Of a DNA stretch of 64,000 nt, positions 48,101-59,194 are shown in pieces; the first letter of the stretch is position 1; the number at the start of each line of letters is the position of its first letter. The notes below the pieces were generated by a model that made no database searches, had not been told where the DNA came from, and was given only the letters and a program-made list of their open reading frames with translations. Source of the DNA: Chrysoporthe austroafricana (lineage: Eukaryota > Ascomycota > Sordariomycetes > Diaporthales > Cryphonectriaceae); contig JYIP02000003.1 of the NCBI GenBank assembly GCA_001051155.2, positions 558,001 to 622,000 on the forward strand, read 5' to 3'. The position numbers and the translations under genes were made by a program.

Positions 48101-48953
48101 AGAGGACAGACGGGGCAGTGAGCTGTTACGACATCACTAGCGTTGTCGACGGGATTTTAAGCAGTAGTTATAGTGGATAGGCTTGCGATGGAAGGAGATT
48201 AGCACCAGGCACACGGAGACCGCTTGTGTGCTTGTCTAAGAGGCAGCAGGGAAAAGAGAGGTGGAGTTTGGGCCTCGCGGGATATCATATCGTTCTGGAC
48301 GAAGCTTTGATATCCGCCACCTTCGGCCCCTGCCGCCCACCCGATGACGTCTTCTCATGCTGGCGAGCCAAAGAGCCAGCGCAGCCTGTCTTGGATTCGC
48401 CTAGCGCCGAAGCATACTCTCGCCTACAGATTGTCTCACTTGTCAGCCTCAGGCCTGTATCCTTGTTCATTCATGCATGGTGACATAAGTAGCGACCTGG
48501 CGGGAATAACCTCGTGTCAACACAACCCAGAGGATGTGGGATGGTAGGTGTTCACTGGCGTTGTTAGAAACCGGTGAGGGAGCACGGAGACGTATGATCA
48601 ATTACGCAAGTCCCGCTCTTCATGCTGTGATAACCATCTGCTCTCAAGACAAGCGGGACTCTCTCTGCTCTCATGTCTCTCTGGTCACTCACGTGCCATT
48701 CTCACAACGTTGTTCTGGGAGGATGAGTGCTCAGATATTCTCTACACCCGAGATACTTCCGAACAGTATAATGTTGACTGGCCAAGCCTACATTCCCGTC
48801 AACTTTGGGAATGTTGTCAGCGTACTTCGTTGTTGCTAACTGCTGAGGCTAATGCAAGGTCCTGTTTCGCTTCCTCACTCTCATATCTCACATACCGGGC
48901 ATCGTTCAACAACGCCGGTAATTCGATCCAGGAGCCCGCAGCCCTCCAGGCCG
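48101..48953. other. intergenic between two minus-strand genes
   Basis: No supported gene. It should include the promoter of the Arg/Ser-rich gene (left) and the 3' UTR of the repeat-protein gene (right). Confidence 0.4.
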
Positions 48954-49652
48954 TTACTCGTCAGCTTCACCCTCAGCGCGCGCATCGAGCAGGTTCACGG
49001 ATCTCTTCGCGGTACCTGCAGCGGCCGCTGCAGCTGCTGTCTTGTTCTTCTTGTTCTTCTTCTTGCGTTCCACCAGCTGGAAACCATCGGCACGCTCCTT
49101 GAGGCTGAGGTCGCTCGTCACCCCGGTGACGGCCTCGCGAGGCTCGACGACGTCGAACAGATTCGAGGACCGCTTCGCGGTACCCGCAGCAGCAGCGGCG
49201 GCGGCGGCGGCTGCGGTCTTGTTCTTGTTCTTCTTCTTCTTCTTGCGCTCCTCGAGCCTCAGCCCGTCAGCGCGGGCCTGAAGATCAACTCCGGGGTGCG
49301 AGACGTCCCGCTTGTCAGCACCCTCGACGTCACTGCCCGAGATATCCCTAGTGTCAATCTCGAACAGGTTGACGGACCGCCTGGCGCCACCTGCTGCTGC
49401 TGCTGCCGCTGCCGCGGCGGTCTTGTTCTTGTTCTTGTGCTTCTTGCGCTCCTCGAGGACTACCGCACGGACGGCATGGTAGCAATCATCCGATACGCAA
49501 GGGCTTCTGTCCTCAATGGGGCCTTGTGTAGGCTAGCACGTTGTGGGAAGTCAGTCTCATGATGAGGCTCCGAAGAGAGGAAGAGTGTGTATGTATCTCA
49601 CCAAGGCGCTAGCCAAGCTAACGAGGGCGACGATGGCGTAGGAGAAACGCAT
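48954..49652 (-). CDS. secreted tandem-repeat protein with Kex2-type sites (peptide precursor candidate)
   Basis: Two exons, 49652-49602 and 49532-48954, flank a 69-nt intron (GTGAGATAC...CTGAC...GTGCTAG) and encode 209 aa. Exon 1 is almost exactly a signal peptide, MRFSYAIVALVSLASA. The mature part has three imperfect repeats of about 60-67 residues. Each contains L-x-ER, a Lys/Asn-rich segment (KKHKNKNKT, KKKKKNKNKT, KKKNKKNKT), 9, 10 or 7 Ala, G-(T/G)-A and a dibasic site (RR 68-69, KR 137-138, KR 193-194). The conserved S-(V/S)-NL-(F/L)-(D/E) follows each site. A fourth KR (91-92) lies between repeats 1 and 2. An ADG(L/F)xL motif precedes the second and third Lys runs. The Ala runs use mixed GCN codons. 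This is the layout of fungal Kex2-processed repeat proteins (pheromone and peptide precursors). There is no Tyr/Trp-rich core as in ustiloxin-type precursors and no UstY-type neighbour. Function unknown. Confidence 0.82.
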
Positions 49653-52600
49653 CTTAACGATTTGTGAATATGCAGCTGCTCGCAGCGCAATGTGCAGAAA
49701 AAAAAACGGGAGTGGCTATGAGAAACGAAGCTATTCAGACCGGCTGGTGCGTTAGGATCTATTGGGGAGGTGGCTAGACACCAAAATTACTCATCGAAGA
49801 TATCGTTGGTCCTGGGCTCGTACTATTTAACATGCAGGTACTCCTGAAGGCAGGGTTATCTGTCTATCTAGTCCCCAGCCTGCTCTCAGGAGCCAGCCTC
49901 CATGTGCACCGTTCCGCTCCCCGTGTTTCTGCCCCCGCCCCCCATCATCGCAAGTTGCGCGTGGAACTGATGTGAGAGATAGATCTGCAAGCCAATTTTG
50001 TGGATCGGTAAACCCAATCTTGTGGATACTGGGGCACTCACCCGGGCCTCCACGCGCTGCCTCCCTGGCGGGCGATCCCGCTCAAACTGTATCAAAATAT
50101 ACTTGAATCGCCCTAGGCCGGGTGGACTGGCGAGCCATTTTTTACTGAAGCGGGCTCCGTGGCATGTGTGTTGGTGATTCGGAGATCGGGAGATCAACGA
50201 ACGAAGGCCCACTTGCGCCGCGACAGACCCGGGAGGGTGGTTGCGACGAAAGCTTGTTACACCTGTGTCTCCTGTTTCGAATCCCACGATTCGCCAAGAT
50301 TCGCCAAGTCGCACGTTCTCGGTGGCAGCGGTAGATCCTGATAGGCCTATTGTGGGTGTGAATAAGGAACCCATGTATGTAGTTGGGTTGAAAAGACGAG
50401 ACGGATAAAAATAGACAATATAATCAATTCGCGGCGCAAAGAGAGGCATGTTCGGTTGCAAATAGGCTCGGGCTAGAACGACCGCGGGAGTTCCATTCTG
50501 GACGCAATCCATGCTCTTGGCCTCTGTGCTTATCTGACACGACAGGATGGGGTGCAACGGAGTACGGAGGACTTCAATTGCTGTTTGCACAAGTGGGGTC
50601 TTGGCGTCTCGACTAAGACTGTGCAGTGCTACGTGTGGCAGAGATCATCGACCCTCTCCATCCATCCAGTCTCGTGTTGCCATTAGATCCATCTCAAGGT
50701 GTTCCGCGGTATATGCCGGAACCCACGGTGCCGGTTGGGCTCAAGATAACCTTGGAACTGTGTGACCGGCCCGTTAGGTGCAGAACGCCAAACAAGCATG
50801 CCTGTGGCAGTGCATCCTTCGGGGTGAAGTTGTCGATAAGCAACCTGAGATGGTGGTGAGAGGGATGGAGGGAGCCGCTTCACGATTCGTTGACACAGCT
50901 CAAGACAGTCTTATATTCTAGAGCTCTCGGGTGCCTAGTCATACCGAGAGCCAACAAACCCTATTAGAGAGGTTTCGGGCCATCGCTTCATTCGTGAGAC
51001 CTTCTTGAGAGGGAGCTCTTTATTCGCTATTCCTGCTTCAGTAAACGTCATGCTCACTTCCTAGCCCTAGTTCCGGCGTGCTGTCCAGATCGTCTCTCAA
51101 CTCGTGGTACTTGACTTGGCCTAGGAAAAAAGGCCCCAGTACTTTGGCGGACAGTGCTACCCGCGTCATTGGTGTGAACACCGTCTCAAGGTCAGTATTG
51201 CCGGGTCGGAAAACAGCAGCAGCATACCAGCGGAGTATATGAGAGAAGCCGTGCTATTTGCTTCCTGGATCCCAAGCTGGAATTGCATTGTTCAAGGCAG
51301 ACTGCTCATAGGGGGGGGGATACGACCTTATCGCCGCATAAGAAGCATCTTCTCAGTTTCGAATTGCGATAAATTAAAATCACTTCGTCCTGAGGAGATT
51401 CAACATGGTCTTCATATTCAACAACCATCCTCGCATACGCCACAATAGTATCCGCCGTAATATGGCCCTGGAAGACATCGATCATACCCGACATGAACAT
51501 GACCACACCCGTCTTCGCTCCCGCTAGCCACCTCATGAGATTTAATTTGACGATGTCGATAGCTAGTCCCTGTGGACAGCAGTGCAGTGCTGCGCATCGC
51601 GTCGTTGGTCATGGCGCCAACAAATTGGATACTGGAGTAAGATGTCGGCGCCAGCGATGCTGTCGCCTGTGGGCACTACAGATATCGTCAGCCAAAACTG
51701 TACCTGACATTCTCTCCCTTTCAATTTTTCCTTAAAAAAATTATGCCTGGGTTCTGGTGGGCGATTCTCCTTGGGACACAGCTGCATGCACACCCTAGGC
51801 AAGTAGCCATCACCAGACGTTTGCAGAACATCTTGGGTTCTCTTTTCTTTCTGTCTTTCTGTCTTGGTAGCAAAAGGGCAGCACATCAAGCTCGCAGCAT
51901 CAATGAGACATGTGTCATGCCGTTGATCTCCCCAAGCGATACACCTGCAGGCGCAACACGCATCAAACACTGCTGCATCCCGAATCACCATGGGTGATGC
52001 ATATATATCCATATATAATCAGCGAGTGCCGCTCGGAAACGGGCTTCTCCGTGCCTTATATAGCAGCATACTTCACACGGCAATAGCGAGCACGGAGAAA
52101 GGTACTCAGGCCTAGGATAAAGAAAAGAAGGTGTGTGGTGCTGTGGGCAATTCACCTTCTTTGTGCCCACATAATGACGGAGCTACTTGCGTATATTACC
52201 TTAGTTATCGAAGAGGCTGCCCTGAATGCGGTGAAACTGCATGACTTCTAGATGAGGACTTGCTTCACGGATAGTCGAATGAAATATGAGGAATCGGTCC
52301 ATGATCTCCGGTCAAGGCAAAGGGCAAGGGTCGATATCTTTCTTCCTGCAAGACACAAGGTCCTCTGAGCCTCGACCAAGGCTGGGGCGTCCGCAGCCTT
52401 GCATCTCGAACTCGAGGCCTGCAGCCCAAGAAGCTAGAGCTCCCCATAGCGCTCCACCACCCGTGGATTACAGTGCAGAGGGAGCTCCATGCAGGGGTTC
52501 TTATCGCCTTATCGCCCACCTGCGGGTAGGGATGCTCAGAAATTCTTCCACCCCCCTCCCAGACAGAAACTATGAGTCAAGCTTTCTTCTCGACATGACT

Positions 52601-52763
52601 GAGCCGTGCTCGTGTGATTTCACTCTCTCGTCCTCTCCTACGAATTGGTTGACTGCTGTTCAAGACGCCAACCCTCTTCTGCAATTCCAATTCAGCACAA
52701 CGCAGTGTTGGCTGCTTTCGACGGACCGATTCAGCGTGAAAAGACAGCAATAGTGACCAGACA
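49653..52763. other. intergenic, 3.1 kb
   Basis: Must include the promoter of the repeat-protein gene (a TTAAATAG-type element on the minus strand near 49825) and of ARG4. A 234-codon minus-strand frame (49886-50590) has no motif and is not called. Nothing else is supported. Confidence 0.4.
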
Positions 52764-54306
52764 ATGGCTTCGACCGGCAAAAAGGATAACATGCTCTGGG
52801 GGGGTCGTTTTACTGGTCAGTTCACTCCTATCCGTTTGCTGGACACATAATGTGGTGTGGGAGCCTCATGGGCATCCAATTGGCTCTCACGGACCATATC
52901 TTCCCAGCAGTTCGGTCTCTCAGAGCTCCCAGCGCTGACCCAGGTGTCTTCCTCGCACAGGCGGTCTCGACCCTCTTATGGAGCAGTATAACGAATCCCT
53001 GTCCTTCGACAACGTCCTCCACAAGCAAGATATCCTAGGCTCCATCGCTTTCGCCCGCGCCAACACAAAGGCTGGCCGGCTGACCCAGGCCGAGTTCGAG
53101 AAGATCGAGGCCGGCCTGCTGCAGGTCGAGCAGGAGTGGGAGAACGGTACCTTCAAGAGCATCCCCGGCGCAGACGAGGACATTCACACCGCCAACGAGC
53201 GCCGGCTAGGCGAGATCATCGGCAAGGACGTGGCGGGCAAGCTGCATACCGGCCGCAGTCGTAATGAGCAGATCGCGACCGACATGCGCCTGTGGCTGCG
53301 GGACGAGCTGGACAAGCTGGAGGGGTACCTGGTCAGCTTCCTCAAGGTCATCGCCAAGAGGGCAGAGATGGAGGTCGACTACGTCATGCCTGGGTACACA
53401 CATCTGCAGCGGGCACAGCCTATCCGGTGGAGCCACTGGATGCTGAGCTACGGCTTCGCCTTTGCGAACGACCTCGAGAGGCTGCGTGAGATCCGGAAGC
53501 GCGTCAACAGAAGCCCGCTGGGCTGCGGCGCGCTGGCGGGCAACCCGTTTGGTATCGACAGGGAGATGATGGCGAAAGAGCTGGGCTTTGACCAGCTGCT
53601 GTGGAACTCCATGGGCGCTGTCGCCGACCGCGACTTTGTCCTCGAGACACTGCAGTGGGGAAGCTTCCTCATGCAGCACATCAGCCGGTGGGCGGAAGAT
53701 CTGATCATCTACTCCAGCGCCGAGTTTGGCTTCGTGCGGCTGGCGGATGCCTACTCAACGGGCAGCTCGCTCATGCCACAGAAGAAGAACCCCGACAGCC
53801 TCGAGCTCCTCAGGGGTAAGAGCGGTCGCGCGTTTGGCCACATGGCGGGCTTCATGATGACGCTCAAGGGCCTGCCTAGTACCTACAACAAGGACCTGCA
53901 GGAGTCGGTGGAGCCCATGCTGGATCACGTCAAAACGGTGGGAGACAGTATCCAGATTGCCGAGGGCGTGCTCTCTACACTAGACACGCAACCTGAGAAG
54001 ATGAAGGCGGCCCTAGACCCCTTCATGCTCGCTACGGACGTGGCGGATTACCTGGTGCGCAAGGGCGTGCCGTTCCGAGAGACACACCACATCTCGGGAC
54101 GGGTGGTCGCGTTGTCGGAGAAGACTGGCACGCCCATGAACGAATTGACGTACGAGCAGATGAAAGGCGTGGACGAGCGGTTCGAGGAGGACATTAAGGA
54201 GACCTTCGACTACGAGAAGAGCGTGGAGATGCGGTCGGCTAAGGGGGGCACCAGCAAGGCGTGTGTGTTGGAGCAGGTAAAGGTCCTGAACGGGATGATT
54301 GCATGA
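52764..54306 (+). CDS. ARG4: argininosuccinate lyase
   Basis: Two exons, 52764-52815 and 52961-54306 (145-nt intron, GTCAGT...CGCACAG), encode 465 aa, the usual length of the family. The start reads [19 protein letters not shown], matching the conserved WGGRF near the N-terminus. The fumarate lyase superfamily signature [10 protein letters not shown] sits at residues 285-294 and includes the catalytic Ser loop. [18 protein letters not shown] (catalytic His region) and [10 protein letters not shown] are also present. It cleaves argininosuccinate to arginine and fumarate, the last step of arginine synthesis (and a urea-cycle step), as a homotetramer, in the cytosol in fungi. The split after codon 17 in a short first exon is easy to miss; without it the protein would start at an internal Met. 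It lies head-to-tail with the next gene, 537 bases apart. Confidence 0.97.
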
Positions 54307-54843
54307 GCCTTGGTTTGCCCGGAAAGACATTAAAGGAGAAAGCTGAATGTTTATTTTGTGTCTAGTCGCCGGTCTTTGGGTTTGGAAAAGATGCGTGGTG
54401 GGAAGGCTCTGGCCTGATGATCTAGCCTAGGAGCACACATGAATAACCTCAGAGGCTCGGAACGAGGCAGGCGTCATGGAGGGAAAATAGAGCAGTCTCG
54501 TCACAATTCTGGTACGGTCGTACCTTTTTCTCGTGTGCATGTCTCTCTGGTCTTGATCGAAGAGGACTCGTTCCTGGCGCGTCCTGGCATCGAACCTTAT
54601 GTAAGCAATTTATGAAAGCAGGCGACGCTAAATACAGAGTTACAACGCGCCTGGCCGTCTGTCCATTTGGAGTGACGTCGAATCTTTTCGCGAATCGAAA
54701 ACACACCATCTGCGCACTTACACCATTCATGCACACAACACACCGGCGCGACGTTTTCCCCTCGCGAATAACGTCGTCAACTCTGGGCTTATAGAGCCTA
54801 GCTGCGCCACTCTTGATATTTTGACGACGACGGAGTGTCAACA
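54307..54843. other. ARG4 3' UTR and RTT106 promoter spacer
   Basis: No gene. Short spacer between two genes on the same strand. Confidence 0.5.
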
Positions 54844-56524
54844 ATGGCCAGTCTCGAGCACGAGAGGCTAAGCCAAGTCTTCGCGAGCCGCCCAGATCTC
54901 ATCGACGGGATCCGACAAGCTGCTGGTACGATCACAACTAAGGCCGCTCTGGTCCCCAGACTGCTTCTGAGCACGCGACTCAGCCTGCATTCGAATACAG
55001 GAGGCTGACCCCTCTCCGCAGATACTCCCGAGCGCATCACCCTCTTCAACTCCATCACCGGCTTCGTGTTCGACGAGTACCTCTCCTCAAATGAGCCCAG
55101 CGCAAAACGACGGCGGATAGAGGTGCAGGGCCAGAACGGCTCGACCGCCGACCATGGCATGCTGGCACCGCCTTCGCGAGCTGCGACATCTTCAAAGGCC
55201 GGCCAGCAGTCACCTGTCCCCAACAACGACTCGCTGCTCATAAACTTGGCGAAGTCGGCTGCTAAGGAGGTCGTCTTATTGGAGATCAAGGAAATCAGCG
55301 TGTCCATACCGCAGAGGAAGAAGTATGACCTGGTCTTTACAAAGAACTACCTGTATACAAAACAGGTCGGCACGGACGCGCCGGTACAGGGCATGGTGTA
55401 CGAGTGGAGCAACATTGGTACGCGCCTCTCCCTCCAACTGCCCCTTGGTGGTTTGGGAGTTCAGTGGCAAGTCGCGTAGATGGCTAACATGCTTGGTAGA
55501 ATACGTTTTCCACGTGCCCGTCCCCGAGAAACAGCAGTTGACGTACAACTACATTCTCTTCCCCCGCAACACCGCCCTCGCCTCCACCAAAGCCTGGGCG
55601 CTCGTCGATTTCGAACCCCTTCTCTTCACTGTGCCCAACAGTGCCCCTAAGGCAGGCGTCGTTGCCGGCTACGCAGCGCAGACCGCCGCCCAAGTCTCCG
55701 ACTCCTACACCAGCCTCATGCACTGGGCCATCAACTCCCAGCTGCAGTCTGTCGGGAATACCGCCGTGTCGATCGTGGGAACCGACGCCCGTATCTTCTA
55801 CAGCAACGCTAAGCAGCCCTACCGGCCGAACGAGAAGGCGGTACACATCAAGGCTTTCCGGGGGAGCAAGGATGGGTACTTGTTCTTCCTACCGAACGGG
55901 ATCCTATGGGGCTACAAGAAACCCCTACTGTTCATCCCACTTGATCGGATCGTCGCGGTATCATATACGAACGTGCTGCAGAGGACATTCAACATCTTGA
56001 TCGAGGTGGATGTGTCGCATGCGCCGGTCCAGGACGGCCAACAGAAGACACAGCTGTCGGGTGACGACAGCGGGGTGAAGACGGAGGAGATCGAGTTTGG
56101 CATGATCGATCAGGACGATTATCCGGTCATCGACGAGACATACGTGCGGAGACATGGTCTCAACAACAGGAGTATGGCTGCGGGGAGGAGGGCCAAGAGG
56201 CAGCTGAAGGAGAATGCCAGAGGCGCTGCTGCTGGCAACGCCGCGGCAGACGGCACGAACAGTGCGGCGCAGTACCCCGGCGTCGAGGATGACGACATGG
56301 CGGAATTAGAGCGGGCGGAGCAGATCATCGAGGAAGATGAAGAGGACGAGGAAGAGGAGGACTACGACCCTGGCAGCGAGGGCGAGAGTGAAGGCGAGGT
56401 CTCGTCGAGCGAAGAGGAGGACGAGGACGGCGAGGACGGCGATGAGGGCGACGAGGCTGACGAGGCTGAAGGTTACGATGAGGATGGCGTTGAGGAAGAA
56501 GGCTACGTCGAGGATCACGAGTGA
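54844..56524 (+). CDS. RTT106: histone chaperone Rtt106
   Basis: Three exons: 54844-54925, 55022-55417 and 55500-56524. They encode 500 aa. The N-terminus (MASLEHERLSQVFASRPDLI) is a helical region. Two tandem PH-like domains of the Rtt106/Pob3 family follow: the first with KYDLVFTKNYLYTKQ...VYEWSNIEYVFHVPVPEKQQLTYNYILFP in pieces, and the second with VHIKAFRGSKDGYLFFLPNGILWGYKKP and IPLDRIVAVSYTNVLQRTFNIL. The C-terminal 80 residues are strongly acidic (Glu/Asp runs), typical of histone chaperones. By family knowledge it binds H3-H4 carrying H3K56 acetylation and deposits it in replication-coupled nucleosome assembly and silencing; it is nuclear. A Met/Arg/Lys segment (RRAKRQLKEN) just before the acidic tail may act as a nuclear localisation signal. 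The splice phases agree, and the 96-nt and 82-nt introns end in CAG and TAG. Confidence 0.93.
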
Positions 56525-57236
56525 TGCGGCTTCCCCTTTGACGACTCGAAGGAGACTCACGACCTGCTAGTTCATATTGGAGCGCAACGTATGGGGAATC
56601 TGAAGACGGCACTGGCCAGACGGTCTTCGTCCGCAAGTAACCATACAATATAACACATGATGTCTTGACGCAAGGCGTCCCATTCCCATTTGCATCGAGC
56701 TCTCCTACGCGAATGCCGCTCTCCGTTGAAGCCTAGAAATAAGATGCCCTTCGCCTTCCCATCCGGGTTTCCGGCAGTTGACACTCAACCCAGCCAATGT
56801 AGGAATTTACGGATTACTGTGTTAGAAACAAAACATAGGCAAAGTATAATCCTCAAATGAGAACTTGGTGGCTTATTGTCTGAGACGATGCAGAGATCGT
56901 AGCCTGCAAGACTTAAATCCGGTGATGGAAGGACCGACAAACACGATGCCCCATACACACAGAGGGGAGTGGTCTCCTTGCCGCGGGCGAGTCTCGTCTC
57001 CAGACATGTGTACGAGAACCTCGGCCCAGTTCTCTTGGGAGAGGTACAGAGCTAGGCGAATAGAAATGTGTTGAGGGTACTTTTTATTTCTCGCGTCGCT
57101 GTGGGGGTCACAGGGCCGATGCACCTCGCCCGAGCACAGAACGGAACACTATGAAATCCGAGATGAGATGCTCACAAATATGCCCGTTTTACTAGCTACA
57201 CTAACTTAACAACAGGATCTCTCAGATTGAGGATTC
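56525..57236. other. convergent 3' ends of RTT106 and the aldo-keto reductase
   Basis: No gene supported; both flanking genes end here. Confidence 0.5.
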
Positions 57237-58426
57237 TCACTGCAGAGGTGGTGTGTCCGCAAAGACGTTGAGGACGTTCGGGATGTCCCTCCTCCCGAGT
57301 ATGGTCGCGTCGTTCACAAGCTTCCTGATCTCTCTTTCCTCCTCCTCTGACAGATCAATCCTGAGGGCCCCCAGGTTCTCCTCCAGGTACTTAATCTTCT
57401 TGGTGCCGGGGATGGGGATGATGTCCTCCCCCTGCCGCAGCAGCCACGCGAGCGCGAGCTGGCTGGGCGTGACGCCCTTGCGCGCCGCGACCTCGGAGAT
57501 CTTGTCGACGACGGCCAAGTTCCGAGGGAAGTTCTCCTCGCTCCAGCGGGCCAGCATCCGGCGGGAGTCGTCCTCGGCGAGGTCGGCGCGCGAGCGGATC
57601 TGCCCGGTCAGGATGCCCCGCCCGAGCGGCGCGTAGGCGACGGCGGCGACGCCCAGCTCCCGGCAGGCCGCGAGGAGGTGCGTGCCCGCCTCGTTCTCGA
57701 TGTCCAGGTCCCACGGGTTGTACTCGTTCTGCACGGCCGCGATGGGGTGCACGGCGTGCGCGCGCCGGAGGGACGCGGAGCTGCACTCGGAGATCCCGAG
57801 GTGCCTGATCTTGCCCTCCCTGCTCCGGACGAAGAGGCGTAAGTCAGCGAAGCGCCTGCGGCGATGCCCAGAGGGGGGAGGGGGTGGGCCAGGGGGCGGG
57901 TTTCCACTTACCTCTTCAGCTCGGCCATCATCTGGATCGTCTTCTCGATGGGCGTCTTCTCGTCGAGCCGGTGGATGTAGTAGAGGTCGATGTGGTCGAT
58001 GCCCAGCCTCCGCAGGCTCCTCTCGCACGCCGCGCGGCAGTACTCGGGCGAGCTATCCATACCCAGTCCCTGGGTGATGCCGAACTTGGTGGCCAGGAAG
58101 ATGTCGTCCCGCCTCTCGGGGTGCAGCTTGAACCACTTCCCCAGGAGGTCTTCGCTGTCGCCATACATGTCCGACGAGTCCCAGAAGGTGCAGCCGAGCT
58201 CCCAGGCGCGGTCGAGGATGGTAAAGCGCTCCTCATCCGTGCTGTGGATAAACATGGTCAGAACGGCGGGCACGGAGGAGAGGATGGATAGACCTGATAA
58301 ATATATTAAATCATACCCTGCATCACCATACGCAGTACTGAGGCCCATCATGCCAAAGCCGATGGCGCTCACATCAGGACCGTTACGGCCCAGCTTTCTC
58401 GTGGGCAGGACGTTGGGGGGTGTCAT
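57237..58426 (-). CDS. aldo-keto reductase
   Basis: Three exons: 58426-58317, 58241-57912 and 57819-57237. They encode 340 aa, typical of the family; the introns are 75 and 92 nt. The start [30 protein letters not shown] carries the first beta strands of the TIM barrel. The catalytic tetrad is visible: Asp in FWDSSD, Tyr in MYGDSE, Lys in LATKFG and His in LYYIHRLD. The NADPH-binding end has IPIPGTKK and LEENLGAL. The sequence is closest in pattern to the AKR13/YakC group of NADPH-dependent reductases, which reduce aldehydes and ketones; the substrate is unknown. The promoter lies in 58427 onward, where a TATATATATATA run (about 58470-58482) precedes the gene by some 45-55 bases. Reading through the first intron would insert a hydrophobic stretch foreign to the family, which supports the splice. 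Confidence 0.93.
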
Positions 58427-59194
58427 GATGAAATCGGGGCTCTGTTAAAGAGACGCGGGTGTACGTCCGTATATATATATATATTCCTGTTGGCGGATAG
58501 ATTTCCACCTGCGGAGTGAGGGAGTCCGAGCTGATGACGGTCCCTTTATCTGACGCTGTCTTCCCGCGGAGGGCCATGCTGGCTCTTTATACTCTTGGGG
58601 CCCAATCCCATCCTGAGGTCAGTATCGCACCTGTGACCTGCGCCGGCGCACTACTATGGTATTAGTCAAGCCCAGGGCGGTCCTGCGGGCTGCGTACGGC
58701 GTGCGGCGTGCGGGTCGTGCGGGCGATGCGGCCGCACCGCCCGCACGAACGCTTGCACGTCGCCGGGCTTAAGACCTCTTAGGCCCAGCGCCAAACTCCT
58801 CTAAACCCGTAACGTTAGTCAATAAGTGCAGAACGATCGTCACTCACCCTCCGCCCTCACCACTGCCGGTTGACCATGAGCTGCTGAAAGCCTGCGAGTT
58901 CCAGTGTAACAGTGCACTGAGCGTTTCTCGACATACCACATATCTACTCGGGAACGGCGATGCAAGAGAGCGTTTTTCACCTGACTTGTATTCTGCAGGC
59001 TGCACGTATGTATTTGTGACCAAAGCTAAACAGGGTGACCAAGCCATTCAGGTCCCACCGAGAATTTATTCTCTCCCAGATAATCCCTGCACCGCCGCGT
59101 CGCTGACGAAAGATCCAACGCCAAACACCAGGTCTCTGGACCGGTAGAATAACATATTACTGGACGCTATGGACGCCTCTAGGCTTCAAACGCA
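58427..59194. other. aldo-keto reductase promoter and PLC 3' region
   Basis: Contains the TA-run near 58470-58482 and a G+C-rich stretch with repeated TGCGG/GCGTGCGG words at about 58690-58745. No gene. Confidence 0.5.

Noticed and set aside
48852..49562. Plus-strand 236-codon frame with Leu/Val-rich repeats that looks like a membrane protein
   Set aside because: It is the antisense shadow of the Lys/Asn-rich modules of the minus-strand repeat protein; the minus strand has a signal peptide, clean splice sites and conserved dibasic sites.
48954..49652. Classing the repeat protein as a ustiloxin/dikaritin-type RiPP precursor
   Set aside because: The peptides after the dibasic sites lack a Tyr- or Trp-containing core, and no UstY-like (DUF3328) or tyrosinase gene is nearby. 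The broader Kex2-processed repeat class is the safer label.
49886..50590. Minus-strand 234-codon frame
   Set aside because: No domain, signal or codon preference, and no promoter or splice support; it remains possible but is not supported.
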